In this document: positions 1 through 6,010 of the stretch, in pieces
Position numbering within the stretch: the stretch's first letter is position 1
Layout of the letters: each line of letters begins with the position of its first letter
Assembly (NCBI GenBank): GCA_049509675.1
Contig: JBEKZQ010000286.1
Location: 1 to 8,244 of the forward strand
DNA length: 8,244 bases
Reading direction: 5' to 3'
Source of the DNA: JBEKZQ01 sp049509675
GTDB lineage: Bacteria; Planctomycetota; Planctomycetia; Pirellulales; Thermoguttaceae
Made by a program: the position numbers and the translations under genes
The notes under the pieces: model-generated
What the model was told of the DNA's origin: nothing
Database searches by the model: none
The model's input: only the letters and a program-made list of their open reading frames with translations

Positions 1-40
1 TATAAGTCCAAAGGTATGCAAGTAAGCCCGAGGTAGTTCC

Positions 41-136
41 GGCATTGTAAGATCGGCACGCGAGACGTGCCGCGATGTAAGACCCGTTGAACGTAATTTG
101 TATCCCCTCGGCGGCCTCCAGGCATTGTAAGTCCAA
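41..136. repeat. Short TGTAAG repeats with a hairpin between them
   Basis: GGCATTGTAAG occurs exactly at 41-51 and 121-131, 80 bp apart. TGTAAG occurs again at 76-81, and TAAGTCCAA occurs at 3-11 and 128-136. Between the first two copies, CGGCACG (54-60) pairs with CGTGCCG (66-72) around a five-base loop, giving a perfect 7 bp stem. The spacing is irregular, so this is not a CRISPR array. It may be a degraded intergenic repeat cluster cut by the window edge. Function unknown. Confidence 0.45.
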
Positions 137-349
137 GTGGCTGAGCAGTATGGGTTAGCGCCAAGTCCACCAAATCGGCAACCGGCGGGTTATATACTCT
201 CGCGGATTTTTCGCCGTGTGCGCACTGCCGGAATTCTTACCGCAGCGGTTCCAAAAGCGCGGGTCACATCTCCCATCCCCCTTGCGCCAATCGACTTACG
301 GCGACGCTTCCCACGATGCCGCATCAGCCGATCGAGCGCGGCGGCAGAA

Positions 350-536
350 GCACAATACCTTACGAGACAATACGTTACGTGAGAAAACGGCTAGTCGTCT
401 TTTCTTGCCCCAGGGGCTTATGTTGTGACAGATGCACGGGCAAGCACGTGGCACGCGAGCGCGCAACACCTTGCGACACAATACGTTACCTGTGAAATCG
501 GCTGGTCGTCTTTTCTTGCCCCAGGGGCTCATGATG
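350..536. repeat. Two diverged direct repeats of ~76 bp at 111 bp spacing
   Basis: Bases 350-425 and 461-536 align without gaps at an offset of exactly 111, with about ten mismatches by my count. The best conserved part is GGTCGTCTTTTCTTGCC followed by the palindrome GCCCCAGGGGC (407-417 and 518-528). Each copy also holds a smaller tandem duplication of period 15. In copy one CAATACCTTACG (353-364) is followed by CAATACGTTACG (368-379), differing at one base; copy two has the matching pair at 464-475 and 479-490. Open frames through the unit are unlikely to be coding. It looks like a dispersed intergenic repeat that duplicated locally. I do not recognise a named family. Confidence 0.75.
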
Positions 537-566
537 GGAAGAAACGCAAGAATTCGGGGTTTCACG

Positions 567-687
567 GCCAACCGCCCTCACCCCGACCATCTCCCGGAGG
601 GAGAGGGGGACCTTAATCTCATAGCCAACCGCCCTCACCCCTTGCCGCTCTCCCATCCCGTCGCAAGCGATGGGCGGGAGAGGGGGA
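567..687. repeat. Two tandem C-rich hairpin repeats of planctomycete type
   Basis: GCCAACCGCCCTCACCCC occurs exactly at 567-584 and 624-641, 57 bp apart, and each copy is followed by a hairpin. In the first, TCTCCC (590-595) pairs with GGGAGA (599-604). In the second, CTCTCCC (648-654) pairs with GGGAGAG (676-682), and an inner stem CCCGTCG (657-663) pairs with CGATGGG (668-674) through one G-U pair. Repeats of the form CCCTCACCCC..CTCTCCC..GGGAGAGGGG are common between genes in planctomycete genomes. Here they lie at the 3' end of the leftward RmlD-like gene and could protect or end its transcript, but no T-run follows. The second copy overlaps the last codons of that gene. Confidence 0.75.
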
Positions 688-1744
688 TCGGTTTGGCCAT
701 CTTCTGGCACGGACGGCGTTGCTCGCCGCACCCGGCGCGGGCCGGGTTGACTGCCAAGAGCTCGTGCAGGCGTTCGGGCGAGCCGGCCTCGGCCGCCGGA
801 CGCTCTCGATGCCAATTGCCGTGCGTCGGCACAAGGCAATCGTCCCAGGGCCAGGGATGGAAGGGGTTGTAGCCCAGCGCGGCCGTCAAGCGACTGCTAT
901 CCATGCTCACGTTGCCCGCCCGGGGCGGAATGGGGCTCGCCTCGCGTCGCGGAATGCCGTGCAGGCAGTCGGGATCGTAGCCGCCCACGCGGTTCAGGAT
1001 CTGGGCGATTTGATAGAGGCTCAGCCGCCGCGGCGCCCCCGCGTGAAACAGTCCGCTCAGGTCGCTCCGCAGCACCGTTTCATAGAGCGGGTTCAAGCAG
1101 TCGGTGTAGGTCGGCGTGCGAACCTCGTCGAAATACAGGGTTGCCGGGCGCGACTTCTTGAAACGCGAGGTGATCCAATCGATCGCGCCCGCGTGGCCGC
1201 TGAAACTGATTCCCATGGGCAGCGAGATCCGCAAGGTGCAGGCCGTCGGATCGCACTGGCGACACAATTGCTCGCCCACGGCCATCGTCTTGCCGTAGAT
1301 CGTCACCGGATCGGGCGGATCGTCCTCGCAGTAACCGCCGTCCCGCTCGCCGGAGAAAACCAAATCCACCGACAAGTGGACCAGCCGGGCGCCGCGGGCG
1401 ACGGTCTGCGAGAGCAGGTTGCGGACGCCTTCCACGTTGATTCGCCAGGCCAGTTCCCGATCGAGCTCGCAGGCCTTCAAAGCGCAGTTGCCCGCGCAGT
1501 CCAACACGGAAGCGAACCGGTGGCGGTCGAACAACCGCGCCATGGCCTGGCGGTCCTCGGCATTGCAGGCGATGATTCCCGGCCCCGCGAGGCGGGAATT
1601 CTCCACCTGGCGGATGCCGAACACCCGGCCCGGATACTTGCCCTGGAAGTAACTCAGCGCGTGGTAGCCGGCCACGCCGGCAATGCCGGTGATCAACAGC
1701 GGCAGCGGCAGGTCGGCGGATTGCGAGAGGCGAAACGTACTCAT
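635..1744 (-). CDS. RmlD-like sugar-nucleotide-binding / NAD-dependent epimerase-reductase family protein
   Basis: This 369-residue protein is an extended short-chain dehydrogenase of the dTDP-4-dehydrorhamnose reductase (RmlD) type. An NAD(P)-binding motif G-IA-G-VA-G is at residues 20-26. HLSVDLVFSG (123-132) matches the family's active-site strand, and YGKTMAVGE (150-158) sits where RmlD proteins have YxxxK. The position four after the tyrosine is Met154, so the usual catalytic lysine is absent; Lys152 is close but out of register. There is no signal peptide, so the protein should be cytoplasmic. The ATG at 1744 is chosen because GGAG (1754-1757) lies nine bases upstream; a TTG at 1765 is the longer alternative. 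RmlD proteins are usually nearer 300 residues, and the excess is C-terminal. The last ~17 residues and the TGA stop (635-637) are supplied by a hairpin repeat. It could reduce or epimerise a nucleotide sugar, or bind one without catalysis. The substrate is unknown. Confidence 0.85.
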   Translation of the reverse strand: MSTFRLSQSADLPLPLLITGIAGVAGYHALSYFQGKYPGRVFGIRQVENSRLAGPGIIACNAEDRQAMARLFDRHRFASVLDCAGNCALKACELDRELAWRINVEGVRNLLSQTVARGARLVHLSVDLVFSGERDGGYCEDDPPDPVTIYGKTMAVGEQLCRQCDPTACTLRISLPMGISFSGHAGAIDWITSRFKKSRPATLYFDEVRTPTYTDCLNPLYETVLRSDLSGLFHAGAPRRLSLYQIAQILNRVGGYDPDCLHGIPRREASPIPPRAGNVSMDSSRLTAALGYNPFHPWPWDDCLVPTHGNWHRERPAAEAGSPERLHELLAVNPARAGCGEQRRPCQKMAKPIPLSRPSLATGWESGKG

Positions 1745-1768
1745 CCACACGGACTCCACGGCCAACCA

Positions 1769-1944
1769 GGATTATTCACAAATGTGTAGGGTGGGTCAAG
1801 CAAACCGTGGTAGTGGTGGGGCTTCGGTCGCTTACCGCCGGTCTGGTTCCTTCACCGGGCGTGGAGCAGCGTTTCATCGGTTTGCGAGCCCCACCATAAG
1901 TTTTCGCGACCTTGACCCACCCATTACATTTTCATGAATAATCC
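1769..1944. mobile_element. MITE-like inverted-repeat element, 176 bp, no coding capacity
   Basis: The ends form long imperfect inverted repeats. Bases 1769-1800 match the reverse complement of 1911-1944, with GGATTATTCA at the outer tip and GGGTGGGTCAAG at the inner end, and a two-base gap plus about four mismatches. Inside lies a second nested pair: GCAAACCG (1800-1807) with CGGTTTGC (1878-1885), and GGTGGGGCT with AGCCCCACC. The whole element can fold into one long stem. It has no open frame worth noting and no clear target-site duplication. Its GTAGGGTGGGTCAAG / GAGCCCCACC core is of a kind widely dispersed between bacterial genes. It separates the divergent RmlD-like and Gfo/Idh/MocA genes and begins 25 bases upstream of the first. 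A REP-like folded element is the alternative to a transposon derivative. Confidence 0.65.
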
Positions 1945-2048
1945 GGGCTGGGCGCCTTCGTGTCAGATTTTGCAGTTTTCCTGCCTTTTCCTGCGGGTTG
2001 CTGGCATTCGGTGGCAGAGGTTGGTATGCTGGGGTTGCTTCGCCACGC

Positions 2049-2054
2049 TATACT
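2049..2054 (+). promoter_or_regulatory. Possible -10 box (TATACT) for the rightward oxidoreductase gene
   Basis: TATACT matches the sigma-70 -10 consensus at five of six positions and lies 115 bases before the start codon at 2169. No good -35 box sits at the usual distance. The hexamer at 17 bp spacing is ATGCTG, and the better-looking TTGGTA (2021-2026) is 22 bp away. The main support is position: it lies just before the inverted repeat at 2060-2116. Confidence 0.25.
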
Positions 2055-2059
2055 GTGAA

Positions 2060-2116
2060 CGGTTTGCAATGATACGATCCGTTCCCTATTGCCGCGGTTG
2101 GGATCATTTCAAACCG
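2060..2116 (+). promoter_or_regulatory. Inverted repeat in the leader of the Gfo/Idh/MocA gene
   Basis: CGGTTTGCAATGAT (2060-2073) is the reverse complement of ATCATTTCAAACCG (2103-2116) at 13 of 14 positions, with 29 bases between. The arms are 43 bp apart centre to centre, near four helical turns. If transcription begins just after the TATACT at 2049-2054, the arms would be at the very 5' end of the mRNA and could form a stem-loop. As DNA they could be two half-sites of a regulator. Sequence alone cannot separate these readings. The repeat ends 52 bases before the start codon, clear of the ribosome binding site. Confidence 0.45.
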
Positions 2117-2168
2117 CGCAGACCATAAAATGCCTCACCTTCATGCTCAACCCCGAGGAGTCCTACCC

Positions 2169-3419
2169 ATGTCAGAGCACGAAACCCTCCCTCGCCGGCA
2201 GTTTTTGAACAATGTCGCCAGCGCCGCAGCGTCGGCATCGGTGCTGGGGGCCGGACTGGCCGCGGCGGCCGAGCAGGCCGCTCCGCGTGCCGCGTTGGAA
2301 CGCAAGATCAAGGTCGGCATCGTCGGCTGTGGCGGCCGCGGGAGCTGGATCGCCGGCCTGTTCAAACAGCATGGCGGCTACGAGTTCGTGGCCGCCGCCG
2401 ACTACTTCCCCGACCGCGCCGAAAAGACCGGAACATCGCTGGGCGCGGATAAGGCGAAGTGTTTCTCCGGCCTGTCGGCCTACAAGCGGCTGATCCAGAG
2501 CGGCGTCGAGGCAGTGATCCTGGAAACGCCCCCGTACTTCTTCCCCGAACATGCCGCGGCCGCCGTCGAGGCCGGGCTGCACGTCTACATGGCCAAGCCC
2601 GTTGCCGTGGACGTGCCCGGCACGCTCGCGATCGGCGCGGCGGGCAAGGCCGCGACGGAGAAGAAACGCGTCTTCCTCGTCGATTACCAGATGTGGACCG
2701 ATCCGATGAACCTGGAAGTCTGCAAGCGTCTGCGCGAAGGCGGACTGGGGACGTTGCAAATGGTCTTCTCGGTTGGCACCAGCGGCGGCGGCGGCTTCAA
2801 TGATCCCCCTTTGACCGGGAACCTGGAAAACCGCCTGACCGGCCTGATCTGGGTCAACGACGATGCCCTGGGCTGCGGTTACATCGGCAATTTCGACATC
2901 CACGCCATCGACGCCATCGTCTGGGCCCTGGGCAAGCGGCCCGTTTCGGCCTATGGCAAGGGCGGCCGGTTCCGCAAGGATCCCCACGGCGACGCCTTCG
3001 ACACCAACTTCGTGACCTACACCTTCGACGACGGACTGGCTTGGAACCACCACAGCGCGCAAGGACCGAGCCACGACTGGCTCAAACAAGGGTCGCTGGA
3101 AGGCTCGATCCAGGGGAGCGAGGCCAGCGCACGTCTTTCCTACTGGGGAAAGGCATATGTCCGCGGCGGACCGAAACACTTCGGCGGCGGCCAGGTCGCC
3201 GACCTCTACGACGCCGGCGCCAAACGCAACATCGCCGCCTTCTACAAATACGTCACCACGGGCGCGTACGGCAACGACACCACGCAGCGCTCCGTCGATT
3301 GCACCCTCACCGCCATCCTCGGCCGGGAAGCGGCCCGCCGCGGCGCCCTCCTCACCATGGATGAATTGGTCAAGGAGAACAAGCGGCTGGAAGTCGATCT
3401 GAAAGGACTGAAGGCCTGA
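2169..3419 (+). CDS. Tat-exported Gfo/Idh/MocA family oxidoreductase
   Basis: This 416-residue protein belongs to the glucose-fructose oxidoreductase / inositol dehydrogenase / MocA family, which oxidises or reduces sugars and cyclitols with a bound NAD(P). A twin-arginine signal begins with LPRRQFL (7-13) and an Ala-rich hydrophobic stretch runs to about residue 38. The Rossmann motif GCGGRG is at 53-58, with Asp78 ending the second strand. AKP (142-144) stands where many family members have EKP, keeping the lysine. FDIHAID (242-248) supplies the His and Asp residues expected near the substrate. The ATG at 2169 is preferred over one at 2130 because GAGGAG (2155-2160) lies eight bases upstream and the signal peptide then starts normally. 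Over residues 48-85 it matches the convergent neighbour at 30 of 38 positions, so the two are paralogs. It probably works in the periplasm. The substrate cannot be read from sequence. Confidence 0.92.
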   Translation: MSEHETLPRRQFLNNVASAAASASVLGAGLAAAAEQAAPRAALERKIKVGIVGCGGRGSWIAGLFKQHGGYEFVAAADYFPDRAEKTGTSLGADKAKCFSGLSAYKRLIQSGVEAVILETPPYFFPEHAAAAVEAGLHVYMAKPVAVDVPGTLAIGAAGKAATEKKRVFLVDYQMWTDPMNLEVCKRLREGGLGTLQMVFSVGTSGGGGFNDPPLTGNLENRLTGLIWVNDDALGCGYIGNFDIHAIDAIVWALGKRPVSAYGKGGRFRKDPHGDAFDTNFVTYTFDDGLAWNHHSAQGPSHDWLKQGSLEGSIQGSEASARLSYWGKAYVRGGPKHFGGGQVADLYDAGAKRNIAAFYKYVTTGAYGNDTTQRSVDCTLTAILGREAARRGALLTMDELVKENKRLEVDLKGLKA

Positions 3420-3434
3420 GAGAATGTGAGTCTT

Positions 3435-3463
3435 TGTAGGGTCGAGCGCGGCGAGCCCCACCA
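3435..3463. repeat. Short GTAGGG..GCCCCACC intergenic repeat
   Basis: TGTAGGGT (3435-3442) and GCGAGCCCCACCA (3451-3463) match exactly two blocks of the longer element at 1769-1944 (1785-1792 and 1884-1896), in the same order but brought close together. It reads as a shortened relative of that element, 16 bases after the stop codon of the rightward oxidoreductase. Confidence 0.5.
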
Positions 3464-3536
3464 ATCGGCTCGCGGCTCGCCGACGAACCGCGCGGAGAGG
3501 TTTCCGGCGGCTCAACCCTGCAACAACCGAAATGGA

Positions 3537-3562
3537 ACAGCACTGGCAAGCCAGTGGCACCC
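3537..3562. repeat. GCACTGGCAAGCCAGTGGCACCC repeat with hairpin
   Basis: CACTGG (3541-3546) pairs with CCAGTG (3551-3556) around a CAAG loop, followed by GGCACCC. This is one half of a longer planctomycete-type repeat in which GGGTGCCAC and GTGGCACCC arms flank CAGCACTG; a fuller related copy lies at 8150-8232. It sits in the gap between the two convergent oxidoreductase genes. Confidence 0.55.
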
Positions 3563-3602
3563 GGCGAGAAAATCGAATTCGCCGAGAACCCCACACCCCC
3601 AA

Positions 3603-3627
3603 CCCCTCTCCCGCAAGGGGAGAGGGG
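3603..3627. terminator. Strong hairpin between convergent genes, candidate two-way terminator
   Basis: CCCCTCTCCC (3603-3612) pairs perfectly with GGGAGAGGGG (3618-3627) over 10 bp around the loop GCAAG. It belongs to the same repeat family as 567-687. It lies between the ends of the two convergent genes (stops at 3417-3419 and 3656-3658) and would form in RNA from either strand. No T-run follows on either side, so it is not a textbook intrinsic terminator; protection of the 3' end is as likely. The rest of the 236 bp gap is made of the two repeats listed separately plus plain sequence. Confidence 0.5.
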
Positions 3628-3655
3628 AGTAATACTGAAAGCGGCCGCGGGCCCG

Positions 3656-4870
3656 CTACGATTTCAGCCCGGTGGTCGGGAACTCGTAGCGCTCGGCCGT
3701 TTTCATCATGTCGGCCCAGGTCACTTCGGTTTGCTTGTAGGCGGCCGTTCGGCCCAGGATCGTGGTCAAGTTGCTGCGGACGCTGGGGACGACCGTGGCG
3801 TTGGAGTAATCGCCCTTCTGGATCTGATCGTGGAAGTCGTGGATGTTCTGCACGACGCCGTCGGTGAAAAGGTTGCCCAAACGCCCGCCCTTGTACGACT
3901 TCTCGCCGACGATGCGAACGATGCCGAAGTAGTGGGTGTCGGCGGTGCCGCGGGGGCCGAACATCCAGCAGCCGATGTCCTCGATGCCGGTCCCGTATTG
4001 CTTCGAGGCGAACGAGACGGTCAGGTTCTTGGGGAAGGTGAAGAGGACGGAGAAGTGGTCGTTGCAGGTGCCGAACGGGGGCCGGCCTCCCCGGCCGCAA
4101 TTGCCATAGGCCTTGACCGGGTCCTCGCCGATGAACCAGGTGGCGACGTCCAAGGCATGGATATTCTGCTCGGTGATGATGTCGCCGGAGAGGATGCGAT
4201 CGACGCCCCAGTAGCGGAGCCGGCTTTCCGGGGTGCTCGTGTCGGCGCCGCCCCAGGTGGCGCCGGTGTAGTAGACCGCCTCGCCGGAGACGATCGGTCC
4301 GATGTCGCCGGCCTGAACGCAGCGGACGGTTTCCCGATAGAACTCGTTGGCTCGGGTCTGGAAGTCGACCAGCAGGCAACGCTTGGCGGCCGTGGCCTTC
4401 TTGCCAGCCTCGGCCAGGGTGAGGCAGCCGTGTACGTCGACGGCGATCGGCTTGGCGCAGTAGACGTGGCAGCCGGCCTCCACGCCCGCCAGGGCCTGCT
4501 CGGCATGGAAATAGGGCGGGCTTTCCACGACGATGGCATCGGGGCGGGCGTCCAGCAGGCGCTTGTAGCCCGACAATCCACTGAAGGCCCGATTCGCCGC
4601 GATGCCGAGCCGTTTGGCCGTGCCTTCGGCGCGGTCGGGGAAGTAGTCGGCGGCGGCCACGAACTGGTATCCGCCGTGCTGTTGGAAGAGATCGGCGATC
4701 CAGTTGCCGCGTCCGCCGCAGCCGATCAGCCCCAGCGTGATCTTCGCGTTGGCCGCTGCGCCGGCGACCAGTTCCGGACGGACGATCGACAGCCCGACGG
4801 CCGTCGCCCCGGCCAGAAATCCACGGCGGCTAAAACCCAGGTCCTTGTCACAGTCCAGTCTCTCGGTCAT
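3656..4870 (-). CDS. Tat-exported Gfo/Idh/MocA family oxidoreductase, paralog of the convergent gene
   Basis: This 404-residue protein has the same architecture as its convergent neighbour: a twin-arginine signal FSRRGFLAG (13-21), Rossmann motif GCGGRG (50-55), Asp75 after the second strand, AKP (139-141) in place of EKP, and EQNIHALDVATWF (234-246) with His238 and Asp241 as likely active-site residues. The C-terminal segment NLTTILGRTAA also aligns with the neighbour's TLTAILGREAA, so the homology is end to end, with most divergence in the substrate domain (about 175-235). GAGGG (4878-4882) lies seven bases before the ATG, which fixes the start. It follows the TIM-barrel gene on the same strand after a 134 bp gap and is probably co-transcribed with it. 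A role in sugar or cyclitol oxidation or reduction outside the membrane is inferred from family and signal peptide. The substrate is unknown. Confidence 0.92.
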   Translation of the reverse strand: MTERLDCDKDLGFSRRGFLAGATAVGLSIVRPELVAGAAANAKITLGLIGCGGRGNWIADLFQQHGGYQFVAAADYFPDRAEGTAKRLGIAANRAFSGLSGYKRLLDARPDAIVVESPPYFHAEQALAGVEAGCHVYCAKPIAVDVHGCLTLAEAGKKATAAKRCLLVDFQTRANEFYRETVRCVQAGDIGPIVSGEAVYYTGATWGGADTSTPESRLRYWGVDRILSGDIITEQNIHALDVATWFIGEDPVKAYGNCGRGGRPPFGTCNDHFSVLFTFPKNLTVSFASKQYGTGIEDIGCWMFGPRGTADTHYFGIVRIVGEKSYKGGRLGNLFTDGVVQNIHDFHDQIQKGDYSNATVVPSVRSNLTTILGRTAAYKQTEVTWADMMKTAERYEFPTTGLKS

Positions 4871-4971
4871 TGGGATACCCTCGTTGTTGGTTATTCAAAC
4901 GGTCAAACTCTTGCGGTTTGAGTTGGCTATTACCGTGGCACGACAAATCATCATTCGCGGCCAGGCTTCGC

Positions 4972-4994
4972 AGGACGGATTGGCAATCCGTCCT
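4972..4994. repeat. AGGACGGATT..AATCCGTCCT hairpin repeat
   Basis: AGGACGGATT (4972-4981) and AATCCGTCCT (4985-4994) form a perfect 10 bp stem with a three-base loop GGC. The sequence, including the adjoining GCTTCGC, matches a dispersed repeat I recognise from planctomycete genomes; when misread as protein it gives strings such as GRIANPS and TDWQSVL. It begins 10 bases past the stop codon of the TIM-barrel gene, inside the 134 bp gap before the next leftward gene, so it could attenuate or process the shared transcript. The rest of that gap shows only the ribosome binding site at 4878-4882. Confidence 0.75.
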
Positions 4995-5004
4995 ACCGTA
5001 CCGC

Positions 5005-5985
5005 TCACGCCATCCAGCCGCGATTGCGGGACTGGGTCTTCGGGAGGATCTCTTTGACCAACGCCACGTTCTGTTCCACTTGGAAGTCGAACATGCCCAC
5101 GCAGATGAAATCGGCGCCGTTGCGGAGCGCATAGCTGAACCCGGACTTGGGCTGAATGGCGCCGGCGGCCAAGACCTTGAATGCGATCCACGGTTTTTTC
5201 ACCCCTTGCATGAAGGCGATGGTCTTCTCCGGATCCAGATCGAAGTAGTTGTCGCACGGATTGCTCACGACGTCGGAGTTCTGATCTTGCCGTCGGGTCG
5301 ACCAGTACATGGTGTGATGGAGCGTTTTGACGTAGAAATCGGCGCCGTAGTTCTTCTTTTCGGATTCCATGACGACGTCCAGCTTGTGGGCGCCGATGCC
5401 GCCGGGCACGCCGTGGGACTTGATGAACTCCACGCAGCGGGCCGCCAAGTCCAGATGATTTGCGTTGTACCAGTTGTCGCAGATGACGCCCTGGATGTAG
5501 ATGGCCGACGCCCCGAAATCGATCGACCGCTTGATGTTCGTCTTCCAGTCGTCCAGGTCCGGGTGACCTTCGGCGATCCACTGGATCTTGCCGCCGCGCT
5601 GTTTCCAGTAGCGGCCGAAGATGTCCATGCACTTCTTGGCGGGATCAGCGATGATCGTGTTCACTCCGTGCTCCTCGAGCAACTGGAGCGTGTCCATGAC
5701 CTTCTCCTCGGTATTGTAGGCCCGCATGAGCGCGGGCACATAGTGGAGGTCGCGCGAGTGGGCCCAGCCGCTGATGAGGTTGCCGCCCGAGATGAGGCGG
5801 CTCAGCGTAAGCTTGCCGATCTTGCCGGTGGGCAGCGTGTTCTTCGACCCGGCGGCAATGGCCGGCTTCGGCGGGGCATCTTCTTCCTGGACCGGCGCCG
5901 CGCCGGCCTGGGCGGCCAAACTCGACCCGGCGGACGCCGCCATGGAATAGGCGATGAAGTCACGACGATTGAACTGGGAACTCAT
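5005..5985 (-). CDS. Tat-signal protein, probable TIM barrel, possibly aldo/keto-reductase-like
   Basis: This 326-residue protein starts MSSQFNRRDFIA with a twin-arginine motif (7-8) and a hydrophobic Ala/Ser stretch to about residue 30, so it is probably exported. The mature part looks like an alternating beta/alpha barrel: GKIGKLTLSRLISGGNL (54-70) resembles the N-terminus of aldo/keto reductases, GIGAHKLDVV (196-205) and AFKVLAAGA (268-276) look like barrel strands, and GADFICVGMFDF (290-301) resembles a C-terminal cofactor or phosphate-binding turn. I do not see the complete Asp-Tyr-Lys-His set of active aldo/keto reductases, so a sugar isomerase or other barrel enzyme is possible. The ATG at 5985 is chosen over an upstream in-frame start at 6024 because AGGAGG (5994-5999) lies eight bases before it and the signal peptide then begins normally. 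It is first in a likely two-gene unit with the Gfo/Idh/MocA gene. The specific function is not recognised. Confidence 0.85.
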   Translation of the reverse strand: MSSQFNRRDFIAYSMAASAGSSLAAQAGAAPVQEEDAPPKPAIAAGSKNTLPTGKIGKLTLSRLISGGNLISGWAHSRDLHYVPALMRAYNTEEKVMDTLQLLEEHGVNTIIADPAKKCMDIFGRYWKQRGGKIQWIAEGHPDLDDWKTNIKRSIDFGASAIYIQGVICDNWYNANHLDLAARCVEFIKSHGVPGGIGAHKLDVVMESEKKNYGADFYVKTLHHTMYWSTRRQDQNSDVVSNPCDNYFDLDPEKTIAFMQGVKKPWIAFKVLAAGAIQPKSGFSYALRNGADFICVGMFDFQVEQNVALVKEILPKTQSRNRGWMA

Positions 5986-6010
5986 GCGACCGACCTCCTG
6001 CAAGAGACAC

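Larger units (their letters stand above)
1..634. other. Gene-free region rich in repeats
   Basis: I find no credible coding sequence here. The open frames are short, overlap one another on both strands, lack ribosome binding sites and resemble no family I know. What can be seen is a set of short TGTAAG-type repeats with a hairpin in the first ~136 bases, featureless sequence from about 137 to 349, two copies of a ~76 bp unit at 350-425 and 461-536, and the start of a C-rich hairpin repeat from 567. The region lies downstream of the leftward RmlD-like gene, so it would be its 3' flank. A partial gene entering from the left edge cannot be excluded, but no long frame reaches that edge. Confidence 0.6.

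Noticed and set aside
1..136. CRISPR array
   Set aside because: The repeated motifs are at most 11 bases, irregularly spaced, and no spacers of even length separate them. No cas genes are present.
719..1789. A 356-codon plus-strand open frame opposite the RmlD-like gene
   Set aside because: It is antisense to a gene with clear family motifs and a ribosome binding site. Its protein resembles no family and is Ala/Arg/Gly-rich, as expected of a frame opened by high GC.
3603..3627. Textbook rho-independent terminator
   Set aside because: The stem is strong, but no T-run follows on either strand and the sequence belongs to a dispersed repeat family. It is therefore listed only as a candidate.
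2172..4379. A 735-codon minus-strand open frame spanning both oxidoreductases
   Set aside because: It runs antisense through the rightward oxidoreductase and out of frame through the leftward one, crossing the repeat-filled gap between them. Both real frames carry complete family motifs, so this is a GC-driven shadow.
3554..4921. A 455-codon plus-strand open frame opposite the leftward oxidoreductase
   Set aside because: It lies antisense to a complete Gfo/Idh/MocA gene, starts inside an intergenic repeat and shows no recognisable domain.
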